Below, one piece after another: positions 1-8,217 of a stretch of 23,084 nucleotides of DNA. Each line of letters opens with the position of its first letter. Position 1 is the stretch's first letter. The translations under genes and the position numbers were made by a program. The notes beneath the pieces were generated by a model. It was not told where the DNA came from and made no database searches. It worked only from the letters and a program-made list of their open reading frames with translations. Source of the stretch: CAYJEQ01 sp964369235 (lineage in GTDB: Bacteria > Bacillota > Clostridia > Oscillospirales > Ruminococcaceae); NCBI GenBank assembly GCA_964369235.1, contig CAYJEQ010000043.1:1-23084 (forward strand), read 5' to 3'.

Positions 1-94
1 GGATTTTATTAGAGTAACTATAGGTACTGATGAGGAGATGGAAATATTCATTAAAAAGGTAGCTGAGATACTAGAGCAGGAAGGTGTGTCTTAA
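1..94 (+). CDS. hisC: Histidinol-phosphate aminotransferase, C-terminal end (partial)
   Basis: Only the last 30 codons are inside the window, in the frame starting at base 2 and ending with TAA at 92-94. The peptide begins DFIRVTIGTDEEMEIFIKKV, which resembles the C-terminal strand and helix of HisC-type class I/II aminotransferases (a 'RVTIGT-x-EEM' segment is typical). The stop overlaps the hisB start by one base (TAATG), so the two genes are translationally coupled. HisC makes L-histidinol phosphate from imidazole-acetol phosphate with glutamate as amino donor. The call rests on a short tail plus the histidine-operon context; the body of the gene is not visible. Confidence 0.75.
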   Translation, partial: DFIRVTIGTDEEMEIFIKKVAEILEQEGVS

Positions 95-681
95 TGAGAA
101 GCTGTGAGATAAATAGAAAAACAAATGAAACAGATATAAGTCTTAAACTGAACCTTTCAGGCAGTGGCAATAGCAGTATAGATACAGGCTGTGGTTTTCT
201 AGATCATATGCTAACGCTTTTTGCCCGTCATGGTAGATTTGACATCGACCTTATTTGCAAAGGGGATACATATATAGATGATCACCACACTGTAGAGGAT
301 ATAGCAATAGTTTTAGGGGAAGGCTTTAGAAAGTGTTTAGGTGACTGTAGAGGCATAGAGCGCTATGGCAGTATTACCCTACCTATGGACGAAGCGCTTA
401 TTATGAGTGCTGTGGATATTTCAGGTAGAAGCCATCTTTCCTATAATCTTATGGTGCCTAGCCAGAAAATTGGCACCTTTGACAGTGAGCTAGTAGAGGA
501 GTTTTTCTTAGGTTTTGTAAGAAATGCAGCTATTACACTACATATAAATCAGCTAGCTGGCAAGAACTCTCACCATATAGTAGAAGGTGCTTTTAAAGCA
601 GTGGCAAGATCCCTTAAAACAGCTGTGGCTATTGATAAAGCCTACAGTGAGGAAATACCATCTACAAAAGGAGTAATATAA
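94..681 (+). CDS. hisB: Imidazoleglycerol-phosphate dehydratase
   Basis: A 195-residue protein of normal length for monofunctional HisB. It dehydrates imidazole glycerol phosphate to imidazole acetol phosphate in the cytoplasmic histidine pathway. Visible family signatures are GCGFLDHMLTLFARHG (about residues 32-47), DDHHTVEDIAIVLGEG (about 62-77) and, in the second half, NSHHIVEGAFKAVARSLK (about 158-175). These His/Glu-rich segments supply the Mn ligands. There is no fused N-terminal phosphatase domain as in enterobacterial HisB, which agrees with the separate PHP phosphatase at the end of this operon. The start overlaps the hisC stop by one base and the stop overlaps the hisH start by one base. 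Confidence 0.97.
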   Translation: MRSCEINRKTNETDISLKLNLSGSGNSSIDTGCGFLDHMLTLFARHGRFDIDLICKGDTYIDDHHTVEDIAIVLGEGFRKCLGDCRGIERYGSITLPMDEALIMSAVDISGRSHLSYNLMVPSQKIGTFDSELVEEFFLGFVRNAAITLHINQLAGKNSHHIVEGAFKAVARSLKTAVAIDKAYSEEIPSTKGVI

Positions 682-1298
682 TGATTGCAATTATAGATTA
701 TGGAGTGGGAAATCTTTTTTCTCTACAAAGCTCCTTGGAATTTATCGGTGCCGATGCTGTAATAACCAGCGATCCACAGGTAATAAGGGATAGTGATAAG
801 ATTATCCTACCAGGGGTAGGGGCTTTTAGTGATGCTATAAAGAAATTAGTAGATAAAGGCTTAGATAAGATTATTAAAGAAGAAGTGGCAAAGGGTAAAC
901 CACTACTAGGTATATGTCTAGGTATGCAGATGCTTTTTGAAACAAGCTATGAATATGGACAGCATAAAGGGCTAGGTTTAATTAAGGGGGATATTACCTA
1001 TATAGGGGATAATATACCTAAGGATTTAAAAATCCCTCACATAGGCTGGAATAAACTAATACTACCTACAGATAAAGAAAAAAGTAAACTTTATAAATAC
1101 CTAAATCCAGAGGATTGTGTGTATTTTGTACATTCATATTCGGCAGTACAGTGTAGTGAATCAGTAACTGCTATGGCTGAGTATGGTGGCATGTTAACTG
1201 CCTCAGTAGAAAGTGGAAATGTGTATGGAGTCCAGTACCACCCAGAAAAAAGTGGTCAGGTGGGACTTGGGATTTTAAGAGGATTTAACCAGTTATAG
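681..1298 (+). CDS. hisH: Imidazole glycerol phosphate synthase, glutamine amidotransferase subunit
   Basis: A 205-residue class I glutamine amidotransferase. It releases ammonia from glutamine and feeds it to HisF for imidazole ring closure. The nucleophile elbow GICLGMQ puts the catalytic Cys at 79, and YGVQYHPEKSG supplies His187 and Glu189 of the triad. The N-terminus MIAIIDYGVGNLFSLQ is typical of HisH. It overlaps hisB by one base and is followed 23 bases later by hisA. The partner gene hisF is in the same operon, so a complete HisHF synthase is encoded. Confidence 0.97.
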   Translation: MIAIIDYGVGNLFSLQSSLEFIGADAVITSDPQVIRDSDKIILPGVGAFSDAIKKLVDKGLDKIIKEEVAKGKPLLGICLGMQMLFETSYEYGQHKGLGLIKGDITYIGDNIPKDLKIPHIGWNKLILPTDKEKSKLYKYLNPEDCVYFVHSYSAVQCSESVTAMAEYGGMLTASVESGNVYGVQYHPEKSGQVGLGILRGFNQL

Positions 1299-1321
1299 TT
1301 AGAAAGGATGGTAAAAAGATT

Positions 1322-2041
1322 ATGAATCTTTTTCCTGCAATAGATTTAATAGAAGGCTCAGCAGTAAGACTAATCAAAGGGGATTACAATCAGAAAACAG
1401 TATATAGTGATAATCCTTTACAGGTTGCACAGGGATTTAAAGCACAGGGAGCTAAGTACCTTCATGTGGTGGACTTAGAAGGGGCGAAAAATGGTGGTAT
1501 CCCAAATATTGCCACTATAAAAAGTATAGTGGAAAACTCAGGTCTACTGGTAGAAGTAGGTGGAGGAATACGCAGTGAAGAGGTAATTAAAGCCTATATA
1601 GGCGTAGGAGTTTTTAGGGTAATACTAGGAACAGCAGCAGTAGAAAAACCAGAATTTTTAAAAGAAATGGTGGAGAAATACCCTGATAAGATTGCAGTAG
1701 GGGTAGATATTAAAGATGGCAAGGTAGCAATAAAAGGTTGGACAGAGCTTTCTGAAGAAAGTTGTTTTGACTTTTGTGATAAACTAGTAAAAATCGGAGT
1801 TAAGACTATAATTTGTACAGACATATCTAAAGATGGGCTACTATCTGGTACCAATTTAGAATTATACAAAGAATTAAGTGAAAAATTCTCGGTACAGATA
1901 ATAGCTTCAGGTGGGGTGACAACCTTAGAAGATGTAGCAAAACTTAAAGAGATGGATTTATATGGTGCCATACTGGGTAAGGCTTTGTACACAGGGAATA
2001 TAGACCTAAAAGAAGCTATAGAACTAGTTAATAGGGGGTAG
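1322..2041 (+). CDS. hisA: ProFAR isomerase (phosphoribosylformimino-5-aminoimidazole carboxamide ribotide isomerase)
   Basis: A 239-residue (beta/alpha)8 barrel that performs the Amadori rearrangement of ProFAR to PRFAR. The N-terminal catalytic Asp8 lies in MNLFPAIDLIEG. The second catalytic region is IICTDISKDGLLSGTN, and the phosphate-binding loops are EVGGGIRS and IIASGGVTTLEDV. The half-barrel repeat shared with HisF is visible. Translation starts at ATG 1322 behind AGAAAGGA (1301-1308), a spacing of about 13 bases that recurs in this genome. The stop is three bases before hisF. Confidence 0.96.
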   Translation: MNLFPAIDLIEGSAVRLIKGDYNQKTVYSDNPLQVAQGFKAQGAKYLHVVDLEGAKNGGIPNIATIKSIVENSGLLVEVGGGIRSEEVIKAYIGVGVFRVILGTAAVEKPEFLKEMVEKYPDKIAVGVDIKDGKVAIKGWTELSEESCFDFCDKLVKIGVKTIICTDISKDGLLSGTNLELYKELSEKFSVQIIASGGVTTLEDVAKLKEMDLYGAILGKALYTGNIDLKEAIELVNRG

Positions 2042-2044
2042 CAG

Positions 2045-2803
2045 ATGATTACAAAGAGAATTATTCCCTGTTTAGATGTGCGAGATGGCAGGGTGGTAAA
2101 AGGTGTAAACTTTACAGGGATAACCGATGTATCTTCTCCAGTAGAGCTAGGTAAATACTACAGCGATAACGGAGCAGATGAGCTGGTGTTTTATGATATA
2201 ACAGCCTCAGCAGAAGGCAGAGGGCTATTTACCGAAATACTTAAAGAGGTGGCTAGAGGGGTATTTATCCCCCTTACAGTAGGTGGAGGGATAAACACCC
2301 TAGAGGATTTTGACCGAGTGCTTAAATGTGGTGCCGATAAGGTAAGTGTAAATTCAGGTGCTATCAGAAATCCCCAGCTAATAAAAGAAGCAGCACAGCG
2401 CTATGGTAACCAGTGTGTGGTGCTGTCTGTAGATGTTAAGCGTGTATCAGGTAAATTCTATGTATTTGCTAAGGGTGGCAGAGAAAACACAGGAATGGAA
2501 GCACTGGACTGGATAGTAAAATGTGTAGACCTTGGTGCTGGTGAGGTTGTAGTAAACAGCATTGACACTGATGGGGTAAAGGAAGGCTTTGACATAGAGC
2601 TACTAGAACAGGTGTGTAATCTTGTAAATGTTCCTGTAATTGCCTCAGGTGGAGCCGGCTGTAAGGAAGACTTTGCAAAATTATTTAATAAACTGCCTAA
2701 GGTAGACGCAGGGCTTGCAGCTTCCATATTCCATTATGGTGAGTTAGAGATATCCGATTTAAAAGAATATCTACAAAGTGAGAATATTCTAGTTAGAAGA
2801 TAA
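2045..2803 (+). CDS. hisF: Imidazole glycerol phosphate synthase, cyclase subunit
   Basis: A 252-residue (beta/alpha)8 barrel, the normal HisF length. It combines PRFAR with HisH-derived ammonia to form imidazole glycerol phosphate and AICAR. Visible signatures are the N-terminus MITKRIIPCLDVRDGRVVKG with catalytic Asp11, PLTVGGGI, VLSVDVKR with the second acid near residue 130, and VIASGGAG near residue 200. It follows hisA after three bases, which suggests coupled translation. A 48-base gap follows before hisIE. Confidence 0.97.
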   Translation: MITKRIIPCLDVRDGRVVKGVNFTGITDVSSPVELGKYYSDNGADELVFYDITASAEGRGLFTEILKEVARGVFIPLTVGGGINTLEDFDRVLKCGADKVSVNSGAIRNPQLIKEAAQRYGNQCVVLSVDVKRVSGKFYVFAKGGRENTGMEALDWIVKCVDLGAGEVVVNSIDTDGVKEGFDIELLEQVCNLVNVPVIASGGAGCKEDFAKLFNKLPKVDAGLAASIFHYGELEISDLKEYLQSENILVRR

Positions 2804-2851
2804 AATATAGTTTACATAAAATAATATAATATCCCAGAAAGGATAGTGAAT

Positions 2852-3499
2852 ATGTTTCAGATAGATAGCTTAAAATTTGATGATAAAGGGCTAATACCTG
2901 CTGTAGTGGTAGATGATACTACAGAACAGGTACTAACCCTTGCTTATATGAATAAGGAAAGTCTTGCTATTACCATAGAGGAGGGTAGAACTTGCTTTTA
3001 CTCTAGGTCAAGACAGGAGTTGTGGAGAAAGGGCGAAACCTCAGGAAACACCCAGAAAGTAGTGTCCATTACTACCGATTGTGATAGTGACGCACTGGTG
3101 GTAAGGGTAGAGAAAAAAGGTCCAGCTTGTCACCTAGGACAGGAGTCCTGTTTTCACAATGTGATTGTAGGTAATGAAACCAGTAAAGATTTTTCCACAG
3201 AGGGATTAATGGAGCTGTTAGTAAGCCGTAAAGAGGAAAAGAAGGAAGGCTCCTACACCACCTATCTATTTGAGAAAGGTATTGATAAAATCCTTAAGAA
3301 GATAGGGGAAGAGTCTACCGAGGTAATAATAGCCGCAAAAAATAATGACAAAAAAGAAACTGTTTACGAAGTGGCAGATTTGGTGTATCATGTAATGGTA
3401 ATGATGGTAGAAATGGGAATATCTGTAGATGATATTAAATCCGAGCTTCTTAACCGTCATATAATCGACCATAAAGTAAAACAGGAGAAAATGTCATAA
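2852..3499 (+). CDS. hisIE: Bifunctional phosphoribosyl-AMP cyclohydrolase / phosphoribosyl-ATP pyrophosphatase
   Basis: A fused enzyme of 215 residues from ATG 2852. An in-frame GTG at 2846 exists, but AGAAAGGA at 2836-2843 lies 8 bases before the ATG, so I prefer the ATG. The N-terminal HisI part (about 1-110) has the segments RSRQELWRKGETSGN, TDCDSDALVVRV and GPACHLGQESCF, with the Cys/Asp metal ligands. The C-terminal HisE part (about 125-212) has KKIGEESTEVIIAAKN and YEVADLVYHVMV, typical of the all-alpha NTP-pyrophosphatase fold. It catalyses steps two and three of the pathway. The stop overlaps the next start by one base. Confidence 0.95.
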   Translation: MFQIDSLKFDDKGLIPAVVVDDTTEQVLTLAYMNKESLAITIEEGRTCFYSRSRQELWRKGETSGNTQKVVSITTDCDSDALVVRVEKKGPACHLGQESCFHNVIVGNETSKDFSTEGLMELLVSRKEEKKEGSYTTYLFEKGIDKILKKIGEESTEVIIAAKNNDKKETVYEVADLVYHVMVMMVEMGISVDDIKSELLNRHIIDHKVKQEKMS

Positions 3500-4311
3500 T
3501 GATTAAAGCAAACTACCACTGCCACACAACCTATTGTGATGGTAAGAACACAGCAGAAGAAATGGTGCTATCAGCTATAGAGAAAGGTTTTACTATACTA
3601 GGATTTTCTGGTCATGGCTATATGGACTTTGACAGTAGTTACTGTATGAGTAAAGATGGAGTAAACCAGTACAGAGCCGAGATTAGTAGACTAGCAGAAA
3701 AATATAAAGATAAGATTACCATATATCTAGGTATTGAGCATGATATGTATTCAGGTGAAAGTGTAGAGGGCTTTCAGTATGTTTTAGCCTCAGCACATTA
3801 TATTTTACTAGAAGGAAACTACCTATGTGTGGACTATTCCCTAGAGGTGTCTAAGGATCATATTAATAGATATTTTGCTGGGGATCCTTATAGCTATGCT
3901 GAGGAGTATTTTAAAACTGTGTCACAGGTGGTAGAAAAAGGCCATGGAGATATAATAGGCCATTTTGACCTAGTGGCAAAGTTTAATGAAAATAATGAAC
4001 TTTTTGACGAAAACCACCCTAGGTATAAAAAAGCAGTAAAGCAGGCAGTGGAAATCCTCCTTAAAACAGGTAAACCCTTTGAGATTAACACTGGTGCAAT
4101 ATACCGAGGTCTAAGAACAGTGCCATATCCATCTAGATATGCCTTAGAGCTTATCTGTAAGGGTGGAGGGGATATAGTGGTGTGCAGTGATAGTCACGAT
4201 ACAGCCTCGCTGGGGTGTTACTATGAACAGTCTCTAGATTTAATGAGGGAGGTGGGATTTACCCACCATGTACTATGGACTTCAGAAGGCATTAAAAAGA
4301 TTAAGTTATAA
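3499..4311 (+). CDS. hisK: Histidinol-phosphatase, PHP family
   Basis: A 270-residue PHP-domain phosphoesterase, most likely hydrolysing L-histidinol phosphate to histidinol. Metal-binding PHP motifs are in order: HCHT at 7-10, SGHG with His39, GIEHD, ASAHYI, GHFDL and, near the C-terminus, VCSDSHD. The length suits the HisK/HisJ type of Firmicutes. The operon supports the role, because hisB here lacks the fused phosphatase. It overlaps hisIE by one base and is the last gene before the terminator at 4341. Other PHP phosphoesterases look similar, so the function rests on family and context together. Confidence 0.9.
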   Translation: MIKANYHCHTTYCDGKNTAEEMVLSAIEKGFTILGFSGHGYMDFDSSYCMSKDGVNQYRAEISRLAEKYKDKITIYLGIEHDMYSGESVEGFQYVLASAHYILLEGNYLCVDYSLEVSKDHINRYFAGDPYSYAEEYFKTVSQVVEKGHGDIIGHFDLVAKFNENNELFDENHPRYKKAVKQAVEILLKTGKPFEINTGAIYRGLRTVPYPSRYALELICKGGGDIVVCSDSHDTASLGCYYEQSLDLMREVGFTHHVLWTSEGIKKIKL

Positions 4312-4340
4312 TGCTGCAAAATAAAATTAGAAAATAGAAA

Positions 4341-4372
4341 GAACCATTACAATTTTTTGTAATGGTTCTTTT
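4341..4372 (+). terminator. Rho-independent terminator of the histidine operon
   Basis: A perfect 12-bp stem GAACCATTACAA / TTGTAATGGTTC (4341-4352 and 4357-4368) closes on a four-T loop and is followed by TTTT. It begins 30 bases after the last his-operon stop. Confidence 0.9.
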
Positions 4373-4394
4373 AAATTTATGGCTCTATATTAAT

Positions 4395-4455
4395 TGTTGG
4401 GGTAAAATTCTGTTGGGGTACTGTCCCATGCCGATGACGAGAGACAGTACCCCAA
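4395..4455. repeat. Direct repeat plus long inverted repeat, possible minus-strand terminator or REP-like element
   Basis: TGTTGGGGTA occurs twice (4395-4404 and 4411-4420). The second copy starts a perfect 13-bp inverted repeat, TTGGGGTACTGTC (4413-4425) with GACAGTACCCCAA (4443-4455), around a 17-base loop. The element is clearly richer in G+C than its surroundings. It lies between the his terminator and the stop of the minus-strand LysR gene. Read on the minus strand the stem is followed by AATTTTA, so it may end lysR transcription. The sharp composition change also fits a dispersed intergenic repeat, but no second copy is in this window. Confidence 0.6.
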
Positions 4456-4486
4456 CCTTTGCTATAGAAGCAAATTTATATAATAA

Positions 4487-5374
4487 TTATAAAGGATGAT
4501 GGTATTTTACTTCCTTAGTAAGAAACTGAATAAGCTGTTTTACTCGGTCGGTTTTTATCCTATCCTTTTTGGTAAATACCGATACAGGCACAGAAATTTT
4601 AGGCTCTAATGAGATTGTTACACAGTTTTCGTCATAGGCTGCCCCTTCTTTTAACATAAAGGAACTGGCGATATTGTGGGATACAAGATTTTTTACTGTG
4701 TTAAGATGTTTTGTAATCATAATAATATTAGGGCTGATTTTATTTACCTTAAAGGAATCTGTGATTATTTTTGTCACAAGATAATTCTTACTAAGTAGTA
4801 CAAATTTTTCTTCTGAAATTTCCTCTAAGGTTACACTAGACCTAGTAGCAAGATGATGATTGTTACCACATACAAAACATAGCTCACTGCTAAAAAGTCG
4901 TCGTGTGTCAAATATATTACTATTTATCTCACCTTCTGCCATAATGGCTAGGTCAATTTCTTCTTTTTCTACTAGCTCTCTAAGGTCGTAACTGCCTAGC
5001 TCAATAATCTCAAAGATTGTATCAGGGTATTTAGCACTAAACTCACCTAGGATAATAGGCATTAGATATACCCCAGCCTGTACTGGTAGCCCTAGTTTTA
5101 TTTTTTTGTTCGAGCCTGTCATCTGACCAATTTCAGATTTAAGTACCTCTATTTCATTTACAATTACAATAGCCTTAGCAAGTAGATATTCACCTTCTGG
5201 GGTAATATGTAGTTTTTTGTTTACACGCCTAAAAAGATTAGCGCCTAGATCCTGTTCTAATTCCTTAATAGCTGTGGTTATAGAGGGCTGAGATACAAAT
5301 AATTTAGAGGCTGCTTCGGTAATAGTACCAGAATTACATACCTCAATAAAATATTTAAGCTGTTGTATCTTCAT
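4487..5374 (-). CDS. LysR-family transcriptional regulator
   Basis: A 295-residue protein of standard LysR length. The N-terminal winged helix-turn-helix (about 1-60) reads MKIQQLKYFIEVCNSGTITE and continues with AASKLFVSQPSITTAIKELE, the canonical LysR signature. The rest (about 90-290) is the periplasmic-binding-protein-like effector domain. The target and effector are not evident. The gene lies downstream of and on the same strand as the YitT-like and HAD-leuCD genes, but it has its own promoter (5415-5443). Regulation of the neighbouring minus-strand genes is a guess. The start is supported by a GAGAAAGG ribosome binding site about 12 bases upstream. Confidence 0.93.
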   Translation of the reverse strand: MKIQQLKYFIEVCNSGTITEAASKLFVSQPSITTAIKELEQDLGANLFRRVNKKLHITPEGEYLLAKAIVIVNEIEVLKSEIGQMTGSNKKIKLGLPVQAGVYLMPIILGEFSAKYPDTIFEIIELGSYDLRELVEKEEIDLAIMAEGEINSNIFDTRRLFSSELCFVCGNNHHLATRSSVTLEEISEEKFVLLSKNYLVTKIITDSFKVNKISPNIIMITKHLNTVKNLVSHNIASSFMLKEGAAYDENCVTISLEPKISVPVSVFTKKDRIKTDRVKQLIQFLTKEVKYHHPL

Positions 5375-5414
5375 ATAATCTACACCCTTTCTCCCAGATG
5401 GGTTATTTTAGTTA

Positions 5415-5443
5415 AGTATACCACGAAATATATACAAAATCAA
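5415..5443 (-). promoter_or_regulatory. Sigma-A-like promoter of the LysR gene
   Basis: On the minus strand TTGATT (5438-5443) and TATACT (5415-5420) are separated by exactly 17 bases, about 40 bases upstream of the lysR start codon. This makes separate transcription of the regulator likely. Confidence 0.7.
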
Positions 5444-5452
5444 ATCCTAAGG

Positions 5453-6328
5453 CTATTTTACAGCAATAGGATTAAACCCTCTACCTAAGACTTCGTAAGC
5501 TTCACTAGCAACTACAAAAGCATTAGGATCAACACTGTAAACTATCTTTTTAAGTTTGGCAGATTGGCTTTGTCTAACAGCACAGAAAACCATGTATTTA
5601 TCGGTCATTTCGTAGGAACCAACGGATTTAATAAGGGTGGTACCTCTGCCCATTTGGTTGTAGATTTCTTTACAGACTTCTACAGAGTTATCAGTTATAA
5701 TAAATGTCATAACCCCACTGTCCACACCTAGAAGGATGGTATCAATCATTTTTGAGGACATAAATATGGTTATAGCCCCAAGCATAACTACCTCAATATT
5801 GCCAAAAACAAACATGGACATAATTAACACCGTACCATCAAATATAAGCAGAGTTTTACCCATGGACAGGTGGGGGGCAGCCTTTTGTAACAGTCTACCT
5901 GCAATATCACTGCCACCTGAGGAGGAGCCTCTTAGTAGTATTATACCGTAGCCAATACCAACAAATACCCCACCGAATAAAGCAGCCATCATGGTATTAG
6001 CAGTATAAGGAATAACCCAGCTAAAGGCATAGTCCAGTATGGTAGTTTGTATAAATACCGTTCTTAGGGTAGATATAGTAAATCCCTTACCAAGGAAAAA
6101 GTAAGCAGCAATAAGCAGTGGTATATTGATTAGCAGCATACCTGTACCGATAGGAAGATCTAAAAAATAATTTAAAAAAGTTGACAGCCCCACCACAGCA
6201 CCTGGTACAATATTGTTGGCACTGGTAAACATATTAATACCTATACCGATAAATAAGCCTGACATTATATCAGCAAATACATCTCCTATAAGTTTTTTAG
6301 AAGATATTTTACTTGTAATTGTTTTCAT
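5453..6328 (-). CDS. YitT family membrane protein (DUF161/DUF2179)
   Basis: A 291-residue integral membrane protein of unknown biochemical role. The N-terminal two thirds contain five or six hydrophobic segments with the YitT pattern, including GLFIGIGINMFTSANNIVPG near residue 30 and GGVFVGIGYGIILLRGSSSGG with GSDIAGRLLQ near 125-150. The C-terminal soluble DUF2179 part (about 210-285) has RGTTLIKSVGSY and DPNAFVVASEAYEVLGRGF, the usual end of the family. A start four codons upstream (6340) is possible, but GAGG lies six bases before ATG 6328. It is transcribed away from the leuD terminator and followed by lysR. Confidence 0.9.
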   Translation of the reverse strand: MKTITSKISSKKLIGDVFADIMSGLFIGIGINMFTSANNIVPGAVVGLSTFLNYFLDLPIGTGMLLINIPLLIAAYFFLGKGFTISTLRTVFIQTTILDYAFSWVIPYTANTMMAALFGGVFVGIGYGIILLRGSSSGGSDIAGRLLQKAAPHLSMGKTLLIFDGTVLIMSMFVFGNIEVVMLGAITIFMSSKMIDTILLGVDSGVMTFIITDNSVEVCKEIYNQMGRGTTLIKSVGSYEMTDKYMVFCAVRQSQSAKLKKIVYSVDPNAFVVASEAYEVLGRGFNPIAVK

Positions 6329-6377
6329 TATACACCTCATGATTAGGGATTAATAAGATTATAAAATCCAGTAAAAC

Positions 6378-6429
6378 TCACATACAGGGTATTCTGTATT
6401 TTGCTAACAGAATACCCTGAGTTATGTGA
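6378..6429 (-). terminator. Terminator after leuD-like gene (works on both strands by sequence)
   Basis: A perfect 13-bp stem CAGGGTATTCTGT / ACAGAATACCCTG (6385-6397 and 6407-6419) has a 9-base loop. It is extended by TCACATA / TATGTGA (6378-6384 and 6423-6429) with a three-base bulge. On the minus strand it is followed by GTTTTAC, which suits termination of the HAD-leuC-leuD operon. On the plus strand TTTTT follows, but no plus-strand gene precedes it. Confidence 0.8.
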
Positions 6430-6432
6430 TTT

Positions 6433-6924
6433 TTACTGGTTAATAAGTAGTGGTTTAATACCACCGGCATTTAGTATATTCATAGCATAATCACTAATTG
6501 GCTCACAGCTGATTTCTTCACCTGTAGTAAGGTTTTTAATAGTCCAGTTAGCTGTGTTTAGCTGTAGATTATCTCCAGTTTTAGCCATGGTGCTAATACC
6601 TGGAGCTATAATTAAAGCTAGTCCCATATTAATTCCATTACGGTAGAAAATTCTTGCAAAGCTCTCAGCAACAACTGCGCCTGCTCCAACATTCTTTAGG
6701 GAGATAGCAGCGTGTTCTCTACTAGAGCCACAACCGAAGTTTGTACCAGCAATAATAATATCGCCTTGACTAAACTTATTTTTAAAATCTGGGTCAGCAC
6801 CTTCTAAACAGTGGGAGGCAATAGCCTTAGGATCGGTTAACTCAAGATATACCCCTGGGCAGATCTGATCGGTATCTATATTGTTGCCAAATACATGACA
6901 GTTTCCTGTAATAATCTCTTTCAT
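6433..6924 (-). CDS. LeuD-like small subunit of 3-isopropylmalate dehydratase-family hydro-lyase
   Basis: A 163-residue aconitase-family swivel-domain subunit, the short form typical of two-subunit isopropylmalate/homoaconitate isomerases. Signatures are FGNNIDTDQICPGVYLELTD (about 12-31) and the substrate-binding loop GTNFGCGSSREHA (about 60-72), followed by VVAESFARIFYRNGINMGL. It forms a complex with the LeuC-like subunit encoded 23 bases upstream. The substrate is uncertain. No leuA or leuB lies in the window, and the specificity loop (YLELTD) cannot be assigned by eye to isopropylmalate, homoaconitate, citramalate or dimethylmalate chemistry. The ribosome binding site is AGAAAGG. Confidence 0.9.
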   Translation of the reverse strand: MKEIITGNCHVFGNNIDTDQICPGVYLELTDPKAIASHCLEGADPDFKNKFSQGDIIIAGTNFGCGSSREHAAISLKNVGAGAVVAESFARIFYRNGINMGLALIIAPGISTMAKTGDNLQLNTANWTIKNLTTGEEISCEPISDYAMNILNAGGIKPLLINQ

Positions 6925-6947
6925 AGTATCACGTAGCCTTTCTTATA

Positions 6948-8201
6948 TTACTTAGTATAGTCTTTAGGATCAGCGATACAACCAGCGATTGCACTAGCTG
7001 CAACTACTGCTGGAGATGCTAGGAAAATCCTACCGTTTTTATGGCCCATTCTACCTGGGAAGTTTCTATTTGTAGAGGATACACATACCTCTCCATCTGC
7101 AATCATACCTTCGTGAGTACCTAGACAGGAAGCACAACCAGGGGTTACCATAGTTGCTCCAGCTTCTAGTAGCTGTGGTATCCAGCCCTTAGCAATACCT
7201 TCCATAAGAACCTTCTGAGATGCAGGTACTACTAACATTCTTGTGTTAGGGTGGATTTTCTTGCCAGCGATAATTTCTGCAGCAATTCTAATATCCTCTA
7301 GCTTACCACCAGTACAGCTACCTAGATACGCCTGATTTACTGGTGTTCCTAAAGCACTTTCTAGTGTGTCAACATTATCCACAGAGAAAGGAATAGCAAG
7401 ATTTATCTTAATATCCTGAGCATTATAGTGGTGTTCACTTTCGTATACAAAGTCACTATCGGTTTCATAAACAGTATAGTCAGTGGCTCCAGATTCTTTT
7501 AGTGCATCAAAAGTAGTCTGGTCAGGCTTAATATAAGCTGTTTTAGCTCCTAGCTCAGTGGACATATTACACAGTGTCATTCTTTCAGACATACACATAT
7601 TTTCTACAGTAGTGCCAGCAAATTCAATGGCTTTATACACAGCAAAATCAGCCTTTAAATCACCTAAAATTCTCAGTATAATATCTTTTGCGTATACATC
7701 TTTTGGAAGGATACCGTCTATAGTGATTTTAATAACAGAAGGAACTCTAAACCACAGTTTACCTGTTTTTAGGATTGCTGCCATATCTGTAGCACCAACA
7801 CCTGTACTAAATGCGCCATATGCGCCGTGGGTAGTAGTGTGTGAGTCAGTTACAACAATAAGTCTACCAGGTGCAGAGTAACCTTTATCGGCTAGTATCT
7901 GATGACATACCCCTGTGTTAATATCCATTAAACCTTTAATACCTTGCTCAGCAGCAAATTCCCTAAATTCCTTGTGGATTTGAGCTTGTCTTACTGTAGA
8001 AGGAGGGGAATAGTGGTCAAGGAATATTACAGTGCCATCAGGATTTGCAACCTTTGTACCACCTATTTCTCTAAAGGAAAATACTGTCTGTAGGTATATG
8101 TCGTTAATTCCAGCTACATCAATCTTACAGTCAACAATCTGTCCCTGCTTTACCTGATCAAGGCCAGCATGTGCAGCTAATATTTTTTCTAATGCATGCA
8201 T
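6948..8201 (-). CDS. LeuC-like large subunit of 3-isopropylmalate dehydratase-family hydro-lyase
   Basis: A 417-residue aconitase-family large subunit that carries the [4Fe-4S] cluster. It opens with the family segment MHALEKILAAHAG. It has VTDSHTTTHGAYGAFSTGVG (about 117-136), GSCTGGKLEDIRIA with one cluster Cys (about 293), and PGCASCLGTHEG with the other two (about 353-356). The C-terminus NRNFPGRMGHKNGRIFLASP is also typical. The length fits the archaeal/clostridial LeuC2-homoaconitase type. It pairs with the LeuD-like subunit. The enzyme interconverts hydroxyacid isomers through a dehydrated intermediate; the physiological substrate is undetermined, and the neighbouring HAD hydrolase suggests a catabolic or specialised pathway rather than plain leucine synthesis. 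Confidence 0.92.
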   Translation of the reverse strand: MHALEKILAAHAGLDQVKQGQIVDCKIDVAGINDIYLQTVFSFREIGGTKVANPDGTVIFLDHYSPPSTVRQAQIHKEFREFAAEQGIKGLMDINTGVCHQILADKGYSAPGRLIVVTDSHTTTHGAYGAFSTGVGATDMAAILKTGKLWFRVPSVIKITIDGILPKDVYAKDIILRILGDLKADFAVYKAIEFAGTTVENMCMSERMTLCNMSTELGAKTAYIKPDQTTFDALKESGATDYTVYETDSDFVYESEHHYNAQDIKINLAIPFSVDNVDTLESALGTPVNQAYLGSCTGGKLEDIRIAAEIIAGKKIHPNTRMLVVPASQKVLMEGIAKGWIPQLLEAGATMVTPGCASCLGTHEGMIADGEVCVSSTNRNFPGRMGHKNGRIFLASPAVVAASAIAGCIADPKDYTK

Positions 8202-8217
8202 AATAATATTCCTCTTT

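Noticed and set aside
1594..1992. Minus-strand open frame within hisA
   Set aside because: It lies wholly inside a clear hisA frame and has no start signal or family features.
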